NCBI RefSeq assembly: GCF_001540865.1
Contig: NC_033622.1
Coordinates: 220,220-284,219, forward strand
Length of the DNA stretch: 64,000 nucleotides
DNA from: Ananas comosus
Taxonomy: Eukaryota; Streptophyta; Magnoliopsida; Poales; Bromeliaceae
Reading direction: 5' to 3'
Shown: positions 1-12,000 of the stretch, one piece after another
Layout of the letters: each line of letters begins with the position of its first letter
How positions within the stretch are numbered: the stretch's first letter is position 1
Notes under the pieces: model-generated
Told to the model about the DNA's origin: nothing
What the model saw: the letters and a program-made list of their open reading frames with translations, nothing else
Database searches by the model: none
Translations under genes and position numbers: made by a program

Positions 1-3000
1 CCGAATCTGTTGTCCGAAGCTGATTCAGAGCAAACTCCATATAAGTCACCTCCACATCCACTGAGTGTTGTTACTACGATTTCTGCTTCCTTTAGTATAG
101 ATTTTCGAACTTTATACTTGAGAGATTTGTTTTCCTCGGCCAATTTCTTTTCTCGAGCCTGAGCAACAGCAAGCTCCCCGCAAAGTGCCTTCTTTTGCCC
201 ATACAAAATATTGAGCTTCACCCTTATTGCTTCATCAGAAAGTTCACTCATGTCATCTTCCTTGTGTGGCCTGTCATCTAAAGAAACATTGCCACTCGCA
301 TCACTGTCCTTTAGTTTAGCACGCTTAGCTTCATAAGACCTTATGCTATCTACGACTTTTTCCAACTTAGCCCTAAGCGAACTAGATGATTCAACATCTG
401 TGTCCTTGTTCGGTTCTTTACTGTTCTCCACCTCTTCCGCCAACCGCTGTTCGACAAGTGTATCGATAAAAAAGGGTAAGGAACTAGGATGAACTGTTTT
501 TGCATTGCCAACTCTTACAATATAAGGTTTATAAGATTTCCCATCATTCCCATAAAGACCCTCGCGGAGTCTGGATACCAATTCATCAACTGCAGCATTT
601 GATTGGGCACAGACTAGAACCCTTCCTTTAGAAAGGCGGTCTATTGGTCCAACGAAATCTTTCTCCGAATCCCTAACCATTTGTTTAGCAAATGCAGCAT
701 CCTGCCAAGCTCTTGCTATTGCAGCTGATTGACTAATCTTTGCTCTCATATTGGTGGATCCAACATTACTAGGTTTTGGATCACTGCTCAGAAATTTGGA
801 AGTGTGTTTTCTCTGCACGGAAGGTAATGCAAGCAATGCACTTACAATGGCAACTATAGTTCTGGTTTTACCAGTCCCTGCACATGACATTAACTTTCAG
901 ATGTTAGGATTCCTGAGAAAATCTGAATTTTTCATACATATCCCTTGATTCTGCTTTCTTATAGAAAATACCCTTACCTAAGTAGCGTAGTCATTTAATT
1001 TCATGGGAGAAAATTGGTTTTCTTATTTCAGTATAACACCAATTCTTCAAGAGAAGCATTTTTGCAAGAGGCATATATGTAAAAATATGTAGATGTCTCT
1101 AGATGTTAACTACTCTGAATGTCCAAATTCACATAATTGGAAATTAAAATCAGAAAGGATTAAAACCTGGAGGGCCCTGAATGAGAGACAGTTCAAAGCC
1201 CTTTGAAGATTCCAGCGTTCCAATGGCAATGCTGATAGCTTGGAGCTGACTATCATTAAATGAAGACATCAGCACTTTTTGCATAGGCTGAGAAAGTTTA
1301 CCCAGTTGGACTTTTCTTGATTCAGGATAGCCAGAGGAAGAATTAACAGGATTCAAAATAACAGGAAGCATTGGGATATCATGCAACGATGAGAGAGCCT
1401 GGAATTCTCGAAGATTTGGGGTTAAGCTCATAACGCGACTCATAAACCATTTACTTCGTTCAGTAAGAAGCCTTCTCATTTTATTTAAACGTGGGGAGTC
1501 ATTTGAGAGATAGAACCTAATTATGAGAATTAGTGATCGATTTTTATCACTTTTCTCACGTCGCTCTACCTGCAATGTAGAACAAATAAATTGTGCACCT
1601 GAGACATATAATCAAAAGATATTTGCACATATAATCAAGAGATATATGCAGATATGCCCCCTACAAACTTATTCATTTACATGTATACTCCTGCAAGTTT
1701 CAGCTTCTATATGCCCTTCAAAAATTTAGTTTCATAAATATTCATATCTTTGTACAGAAAAAAAAGAATGCCCCTAAATATCTTTTTCGTACTAAAACTT
1801 GACTTTCTGTCACAAATTGGATGGCCCCCAGACTTCAGGGCAAGGGCAATAGTACCTTAGTGATAAACTACACTTTCAAGGGGTTCATATGATAATCCAT
1901 ATAATACAGGGGCAAATACCTAAATAGATGATTTTGAAGGGGAATATAACTAAAGCCCCTATATGAATGAGTGAAGAAAAGACCTGAATCATTTTAAGTT
2001 AATACCTTTCCAAGTACATGAACAGTTTGGGCAGAGTTTTTCAGCGGCACTTTAGTAAGCAAGATTAGATCACTTTCTACACAACCTCTGGATGCAGCAG
2101 ATTCAGTGTCATCAATCCGCCCACGGACAAGAAAAAAATCATCAATTCTTTCAACTGAAATTACACAAAGGCTTCCACAGGCCATGTCATCCAACGAAGT
2201 CTCAATATATGAATTGTGCAACTGAGCTTTAAACTCTTCCAAGACCAATGGCCGGAAAATGTCAACATAATGACTTTCCGAATGAAAGAACAAAGGCACC
2301 TCTTTCAAATTGGTTGAATCTTTGCTTTTGTTGCCGTCATCGGTAGATAATCCAACAACAGCAAAGTAATCCATTTCTAAAATGTCTCTATACCAGATGT
2401 CCAGCTTAGGAGGCTTTAATCTTCTGGTACATGCGTCCATTTTACCTAGGGAACCTGATTTGTTTCTGGTGGGCAACTGAAGTTGAATGGCCTGCCTTTT
2501 AGGAGCAGATGCCTTTGGTTTTGTTAGCATCAGTTGTGGACGCCACGAGCTATTAAGTGCATGTTCTAATGGATCAGCATTATCCTTCTCCTCACATATT
2601 ACCTCTTTAATGACGGAGCTGTCCTTGTCTACTTCTGAAGATGGTGTTTTGGCTGATAATTGATTATGAATAGATTTATCAGATGACTTGGTCTTCTTAA
2701 ATGATACAGCAGCGTTGCTTTCATTAGCTGATTTACGTAGTCCTTTATCTGTATCTATTCCTCCTAAGGAGGGAATGATGGTTCCATTATCAGTTGACTC
2801 AGCTTTAGAAGAGGCACAACTGGCTCCTTGCTCAACAAATTTCTTGAGCGATACAGTGGTGTAACTTTCATTACCTGATTTGTGGAGTCCTTTGCCCATA
2901 TCTACAGGGTTAATGGAGCTTCTGCTATCAGTTGACTCAGCTTTAAAAGAGGCACAAGTTGCCCCCTCAAGAAATGTACCAGATGGAAAAGGCTCCAACC

Positions 3001-6000
3001 GTTCTCTCGACAAACTTGTACTGCTGCTACTCAAAGTTACAGGTGTTTTTTCTTCTCCTTCATCATCCGAAAGGAGAATTACACCTTCTTCCCTAATTTT
3101 GTGGGCTGGCAGTGCTGGTTCATTGTGTAAGAAAGGGGAACTATATGTAGACCTCTCTGAAGTCATACTTCCCTTTGTCAGTGAAGATTTATAAGATGAT
3201 CGTTTTTCCGTCAATACTCTACATTCAACACGACCAGAAGCTTCTTTAGACACAGAAATTCTAATGTTGGAAACTCTCTCTTTCAAGTCATCAATCATAA
3301 CTACATCTGAAATCAGAAAAAAAAGGCACACATTAAACAATTACATAAAAAGGATGTTTTTGAGAAAAATAAAAGAGTTCAAGAAAGAAGAAAACCACAA
3401 CCATTTGATATAATTGCTTTAATGGAGTCGATACTATGTGGAACTGTGCCGATCGGAGAACCTTTTAGAGTTTCTAGCAAAGCAAACATGCACTGTTTCC
3501 AATGTCTGGTAATGACGATAAGAGAAGATCTGCCCCAATCCACCAAATCTGAAAGCCATTTTAAGTCGAGGATATCAACCAACATGGTGTCCGCATTCCC
3601 TGATTGCTTAGATGCATATACTGCAAGCCTCTCATAAACCACAGGTAGTAATTCCAGCAAGCGGACACTTGTCATCTGCAACAATACAAGTTAGATTGTC
3701 AAAGAGATCTATGGTCACAAAAATATTCTTAAGCGGCGTATTCAACCCCAGGAATAAATTGAATAGGAAATCTTTATTGGTTCCTCCTCTTCGAGAATCA
3801 ATCTTTACATTGAAGGGCCAGATCAATCTGGATCCACTACAGGAATAATTTTGAGGACTCAAAACTAAACAAACAGCAAAAGATGCAACTGTATATTGTT
3901 TAGAACTAGGTCCTTTGACCTTTAAAGTCCTTTTTATCAGCATTGACCTACATTTCAATATTTAATTTATGTACTTCCCACCTACTTATTGAATTAACAA
4001 TAGATTTGACAGCTGGTTTAGGATTTAGAAGTGTTCATGTAACAACATGCCCAAAATACCATTAATTACTAGTTGAAACTCAGACAAGAGGAAGAGCTCA
4101 ATTAGAATAAGGTAAATGTTAAAGGGCTTGATTCCAAAAGAAAAGAACAGGCGTAAGTTAAGACAGCCTCCAGTTGGAGGTGTCACTACACTCAATACAG
4201 GTTTAGCAAAAGAATATGCATGATAATGAGTAATGACAACAAAAAAACATCTGAAGCAGAAGTAAATATAAAAGTTGTTATAGACAAAATATATCATAGC
4301 CACGTACAACAAAACAATGAAAACAAGAATAGAAACATTAACGTGAAACAATTTTGATAAATATACCTGGCAATGTTTGCTATTTGCGAGATCCATCCCA
4401 TCCTTTAGGCATTTCAAGAGGAAAGGCAATGTAATTGCCGATAGCAAGTAACTAAACTTCTCCCAAGAATTGAAGTCCACGATATTTGCCGAACTCTCAG
4501 GCTGCCTAACTGGCACATAATTAGAATTAGGTTGCCGCAAAAAGCCCCCCTCAGAAAGAGATTTTACAGGTTGTGAAGCCTCCTTAATGTCAACGGGTGA
4601 TTGCTGAGAAGTTACAACATCCTTCAACAGTTTGCGCACAACAAAGAATAGATGATGTAGACTCTGAAATTTTGCCAATAATTGATCTGCTTGCACCTGA
4701 ATAATCACCATACACATTTTCATCAGCTGAAAACAGAATGACTGAAAAAAGGTTCAAACAGGATGTCCTAGATTTATGACAGCACGCTGATTAACTAAAG
4801 TAACATATTCACACGCAAAAGAGCAGTAAAGTGATTATCTAACAGGTTAAGGTTATAGAAAAATCAATCAAGGTTATCTAGAAAAATCTAGACTTTCAAT
4901 AATTAACTTCAGCCACCAGTTTACAATTGAAATTTAATATAGAGAAAAGGAATGCTACAAAAGCTTACCAGTCTCAAAGCATATCTAAGACCCAAAAATA
5001 AGGCAGACAAGGAAGATGCGCTAGAGCAAAGAAACTGAAGCCCAGAAGTCAAACCTCGAGACTTAGAAACATGTTCTAAGATTCCCCTATCAGCTTGTCT
5101 TATGCACTGCAACAATTGGAAATACTTGATGTGAATAATTCATGTTGAGATCATCAACTACATGCCCTTTTCTAGTTCGTATATTATCCCCAACCAATCA
5201 ATGACTTTATAGTATAAATAAGAGAAAAATCAGTGTCTCACATCATTAGGGTCTATAAGCAACAGTATCAAACTCTCTGACATCCTTGGTTCCCAAGTCC
5301 ACTGCTTTCGAAGCTCATATTTCTCTATTTGCATGATATAATGGGTGGCAAACCTAGAAACAAGTAGCACATAAATGATACGATACTAAGTTCCAGGCCT
5401 CGCTTGGTACTACTTACATGTTTTTGTTTTTTTAAAGTCAAATCCCATACGATTGAACACGCGTAAAGACCAACTTCTCTGTTCTTATTATTGTACGTTA
5501 GCTTCCAAATTCGTCCTTTTTACTAAAGGAAGGAAAAAACAAAAAAAGAAAAAGTAAGTCAATACTAAATTCTCGGTTTGTGTTGCCAAACAAATCCCAT
5601 AGATGCACAGAGTGCAAATATTCCACGGCCATTGCAGTCAAATTGAACTTGAGTCTGGAAAAACAAAAGAATGTAAGGAGAACCAAACCAGGCCTTAACA
5701 GAAAATTTAGAAGAACTGAAAAAAAAAAAAGTAATTTAAACATGACTAGAAATATAGCATTATCAGAAACATTAAAAGAAATTTGCAAACCTTTTAAATA
5801 CTTTAATCAAGACGTTACACATGGATGACACCTTGAGAGAGTTTCTAGACTCCCTTCCCTCACCACCATCATCAGAACTGTTCGGAACTTGCCATGCTAG
5901 CGAGGAAGAAATTTCTGCAGCATTAGATGATAACCAGGCCTCCAAAGAAAGTGAATATTCAGCAGTAGATCCAGACTCTAAGATAGATATATGAGATAAA

Positions 6001-9000
6001 GCCCAAAATGCAACCTTGGAAAAAGATATGGGCAGCATCAAGAGATCCATTCGGATCATACTATCAAACCACAATAATGGAATGCATATCCAGTCCTTAC
6101 ATTCACGAGAAGCAACCTTGTTCTGCATGCTAAAACCACTCCAACAGCAGTTATCCTTCTCCTCAATTTCATGAGAGAAAGGGAGCTCATCCTCATCGTC
6201 AAAAGGATCAGCTAAGTTCCTCGCATCAATATCTGAAGTATTTTGGTACTTCAATTTAAACGAGATCATGGCAGAAGCATCAGAAATAATGATTATATTG
6301 ATGAGATCAAAAGCTGGTTGACGTAAAGAACAATGTAAGGATGAATCCATCAATGAGCTGACCAAAGATGGGCCCCTGTCAACAAAACTCGAGCCAAAAT
6401 CTGTGTTAAAGAAACTGGAGTAATTGCAATTTAGATGGTTATGAAAGATTGGGTAAAGCCATTTATCTCCAAAAACTTAAAGCTCTTAGAGAACGGTGTT
6501 TATATATTTTATACTCAACACTTCCCCTCGTGTTTGAGCTCGAAACTTTTTAATAGACCCAAGATGTGGGCATAATTAAATGGGAGAAAATTAAATAACG
6601 CTAGGAGTCTCGCGGGTCTCAAACTCAGGATGTCATGCTCTGATACCATGAAAGATCGGGTAAAATCGTAAAAGCCCCGCTCTAGGGTTTCCATTGAATA
6701 TATAGTGAACACAATTACAAAAAATACCTTATAGTACAGGTTGTATTAAACTAGACCCTATACAAGTGCAATAGCACTAATCACATAAATATATAAATAA
6801 TTAGACTCTAACAGGCGAATATAGTTGAGAGGGTAAATACTAAATAGTAAACACTACTCACATCAGGCATGTTAGCTTCATGGTTAAGACTATTTTTTTG
6901 AGGTTACCAGCAAGGTTTTAAGTGCCCGTCGGCACGGGCCGTATCCACCGTGCCGTACCGTGCCAACAAAATACCGGCACGATACAGACTCCGTGCCGAT
7001 GGCACAGCTCAAAACCCTCTATTATTTAAATTAGTAAGTAATTTCCTCAATAAAGTTCAAAAGATGTGATAAAAAAACATAATAAGTAGTTAGGATATTT
7101 TGTTGCTAAAGAAAATAAATTTTTCATACTATTATGTGTCGGCACATAAGAATTTTTTTGACCGGCACGCATCGGCATGGCTCGGCACGCACCGTGCCGT
7201 ACCGTGCCGGCAAATTTCCGGCACGACCTCGTGCCACGGCACTTAAATCCTTGGTTACCAGCATTTTCTCTGCACCTTCCAATTATACCTCCTACAGTGC
7301 TACTCAGCCATATACCCAAGAAATTTCTCACTAAAACTTCAGATATGCATAGATATATTCATTTAGCCTTCTTTGAAAATATTGCTAGCGATGAACATTC
7401 TGATTATTGCAACAAATGGTTCAGCAAATCTAGCAATTCATGTCAGCTAAAAATAGTTAAACAAGGTGGTGGTGGCAGCAGCAACGGCGGCAGCGGCAAG
7501 GGCAAAAGGCAGTGGTATTTGTGGCAGAGATGGTGATTATGAATTGTGCTAGAGCCAATAACAATAAAGATGGTAAGGAAATGGAGGAGCAATTTATACA
7601 ATAAAACATGCTACTGAGCAGAGAAAAAACAATTTCGCACTACAAAATGTGTTCTATAATCATCACCTGCAAAAGGAGTCATCCTTGAACTGTATCAATG
7701 TCATCAAAAGGAATACTACTGAAAACTAGTTTTGTTGCAATGACGAAGTATTGACTATATGATAAAACGTTACAGAAGAAACAACTGGCTACAGAATGTA
7801 TAATTGCAACAGAGCTTTATATAAATAGGCAAAAACATATAGAACCAATCCACCCAACCAACCAGTTTGGAAACAGGCCCATAAAAACTTCAAATTTCCT
7901 GATGTACTTTGACTAACTTGTTGCTTTATTTTGGAAACTTTTCACAAACCGAATGACCTTAGTAACTTTCTAATAGGATATTCTACAACTGTTTGAACGC
8001 AGACAAAGAAGTTCTGACAATGCCTGACTGATTTTTCAGCAATGAAATGATGCGCACTAGTTGATGGGCTCAATAGCAAAAAATGGATGTTCAGGGGCCT
8101 ATGTTTAGCAAACAATAGTTGAGCATGTACATAATTATTTCCTATTAAATACATTCAAGAAAGCTTTGATGAAGAGCAATCAATTTATAATTTCCATGGC
8201 TGAAAGTCAAAATGTAAGATCAAGACAACTTTTGGTAAAATAAATATTATAGTAAAATATGCTTATTCAATTTACTGTCCAATTAAGTTCGGGCAAAGAG
8301 CCTTGAATTTAGGTATGAGACACAAATGAAGACTAAAACAACTAATGGAAACACATATGGTGTCCACTCGATGCCTGGCTTGTTAAGTATCTGCTTTAAG
8401 AAACATGTACTGATTAGATGTTTGACAGATAGGTCACCATATAAATGCTTTCTTAAAAGTCAGTAGTAAGGAAGATACAACACAACAAGAAAATTGCCTT
8501 AACATGTTTCCTGCTTACCACATATGTGCACACTCAGAAGGTGGGGCTGGAGGATTCATTGTGTAGCCTCGATATACAATAAGAAGAGCAATCTGAAAGC
8601 AAGTTTACAATAGCACAACAAATTGTTAATAACATGAATGGGTTAATAACGATGAAAAGGGTATCCTCAGAGTACCAAATNTCCATATGTCGGCCCGAGC
8701 CCTCCGCTTCCACCACTGACATCCATTTTTTCTTCACAAAATATTTTATCAAAATTTGTCGCACCGCGAAACTTTCGATGAATCAAAGAAACAAAAATCG
8801 ATTTCCTAAACAAATTTTGATCAGATATTTTTAATAAGAACAAAAAAATAAAAAATATAGATGTAATATTGGGAATATATGAATTTCTCACAATGCCAGC
8901 AATACTTGTATCAATATTGTCAAATAAATTTTGTATCCGCAGATAACAATATGACATATGATCCAGCGCGACGATCTATGTGAAATTAAGCTGTCATCTC

Positions 9001-12000
9001 TATGTAAAGATGTAAATTTAAATAATTATTGTACTGTGAATTTTATTATTATATTTTAATTTCTATTCTATATCAGGTATAGCTGTATTTTACTTACAAA
9101 AAGCTTTCATGCATGTTATTTGATGAGTATAGTAAGATGTACATAATAAATATTCATATTATTTTGTTTAAATCTTTCAAAATAATATTATAAGAGTTTA
9201 CTGGAACCAAAAAAGCTAAAATAAGTCCGTGCCAAAGCGTGCCAGCAGGCGGTCGTGCGTATCTGTCGGCACGCAAGCGTGCCACGTGTCGGCACGCAAG
9301 CGTGCCCGTGCCGTACCGTGCCAGGGACGTAACGGCACGCCCCCGTGCCACGGCACTTTAAACCTTGCCTCAGAGTACCAAATGGAAGTGTAATTATTTG
9401 AGGTGAATTGGTAGGACCTTGTGTTGGTTCTATATTCACCTCCAACTAATTAAAGTACTTATTTATGAAGCTAACTGCAAGAAACTGATAAGATTGAAGT
9501 TAAACTAACCTTACAAGCATTCTTCCTCATAAGGGCACTGAAATTACTACTATGAGAGACTTGATGGAGAAGAAAATAGATAATGTTCCTTCTTTGCTTT
9601 TCGTGCTCACCGTCTTGCAATGCTTCAAGTGACTAGATGAAAAATTCGCAATATATCAGCAACTCCAGTATAGTCACTGAAGAAAATTTAGTATACAGGG
9701 TTCACATAATAAATATATATGGTACAAGAGAAATAAAAAATAAAATTACTAGGCGAAAATTTGTTGCACGGATAGGTGTATTGTAATAAGCAAAGGTTGA
9801 TTAGACATACCTGTAAAAATGGAAGGAAAAGATCAAATATTTCTTTATGGCTTTTCTCATCTCGAATATGAAAACAATGACCCAACAACGTGTTGCGTAT
9901 CACACTTGGTGATAGAGTAGTTCTCAACCAAAGTTTACATCCTAAAACCACAAATGACCACGGAAAAAGCAAATCAATTTCCAAGCAAATAAACAATGTG
10001 TTGCGAATCACACTTAGGAGCAGGTAAAACTTTTGTCGGAGTACTTACCAAGCATCTCAAATGATGCTTTAAGGCAACTAACAGCATAAGAAAACTCAGA
10101 TGTATCATCACTAACATGATTGAGTATAATATTGAGAAAACTGGGATATCTCTCCAATATTCCATCTTCAAATGCTGGTGCTTCAAGAAATCCAAGGCTA
10201 GATACCAAGCAACATTGTTAATAAATACATGAATATCGGTAGGCACTAAGAAAATCAAGAAAAAAAAAACATACCCAGTTTATAGACTTACATACAGTGT
10301 CTTAATTCCAAGCCACACATTTCCACGCTCAAGTTGGACTCTTGGCCTCAAAGTCTCCAGCTTTGATGGTAGACCGTCTGATTCTAAAAAACCAATGTAT
10401 CTCCTTAATAGAGGTTGCAGAGAATCCAAATCCATCGCTCTCCTAAAGAAAAATTATGTTTACTCAATATCAGCTAATTTCATGATACCCACTTTGACGA
10501 ACTCACTGATGTTATTTGGAACTAAAACAAGGAAAAAAAGAAGCAAATAAGAAGAGAAACAAAATAAAAAGTGTAATCATCAGAAAAAACAAACAAAATT
10601 CACCATATTCCAAAGTTAAAACAACACGGAGATATCGAAAATATTTTATTATTTAAGTTACTTTACAAGAATGAACCTAATATAATGTCTAGAATGATTA
10701 AGATTTCAATGTCCACACCTACCAGCTAAGAGTGATAGCTATTCTTAATTAGCAAATGGCAGCCACACTCTTTCAACTAACAATGTATTTCTGATCCACT
10801 ACATGGACAGAGCTAAAAAAAAGAAAATTATTTTAGTTTTCAAAACTATTGATTTACTTACTCAACAACTACTCATCATATAGGTATTTTCTTTAGCTTT
10901 GAAAGAATTTGACTATTGATCAATTTTAAGTATATAAACATAGCTCTAAATAAGGCGTATTATTATGATCCTACACAAAAGATAATATGGCTTCCTCTAT
11001 AACCTACTTATGGTTCATTTTGCTCATATAAATGAACTTTGTTTTACCAAACACTACAACAGAAAATCTTGAGAGGAGTAGAAGTACTAGAAGCAAGAAT
11101 TTAAGTGCCGTGGCACGGGTCGTGCCAAAAACTTGCCGGCATGATGCGTGCTGGGCCGATGCGTGCCGGTCACAAAAAATTCATGTGTACCAACACATAA
11201 TATCACGAGATATTTATTTTTTTCAGCAACAAAATATTATAACTGTTTATTATGTATTTTTATCAAATCTTTTGAACTTTGTTGAGAAAATTACTTGCTA
11301 ATTTAAAGAATAGAGGGTCTTGAACTGTGCCATCGGCACGGAGACTGTATCGTACCGATATCTTATTGGCACGATAAATACAGCCCATACCGATGAACAC
11401 TTAAATCCTTGACCAGAAGCAATCTAAGGAATAACTATCGCTGTAATGCCGATTCATCTTAGCAAATAGAACTGTATACCTTATTAAATTGACAATATTT
11501 ATATTCATAATATGGTCATAACTAAAACTGCGAGATGCAAAAAGATAAGCAGATAGATATATGCCTGAAATGAAGAAAGGTATGGAGAAAACATTACTTG
11601 AGCTTCCCCATATATCTAGCTAAACGAAGCCCAATTGCTCGAGCTTTACCACTCCTGAAAAAAAGTAGCGCATAGACTCCCTGTATATAAAAAATGAGCA
11701 GCTTCCAAAATCAAAATTGTGATTGAAAGGCACATAATCAAAACATTAACCAGAAAGAAGCAGCACAATTAGACTATTGAAACTATTGAAGAACAGTGTT
11801 TATACGAAAACAATATCACGGTCGATAAAGTACCGAATACTGTTGATTGCTTGATAGAGTCACTTCATAAGAGTCGTCAATTGCTTCAATGAAGGTCTGA
11901 AACTCATTAGCCAATGATTGATCATCCAGCAGAACAGGAAATACTAAGACCTGCGAATAAGCAAGAACAATTACTTATGTAGGTGGTAAATAAGCCAAAT

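Noticed and set aside
6515..6712. 65-codon frame inside the TRIM
   Set aside because: It spans LTR and PBS sequence of a non-coding element.
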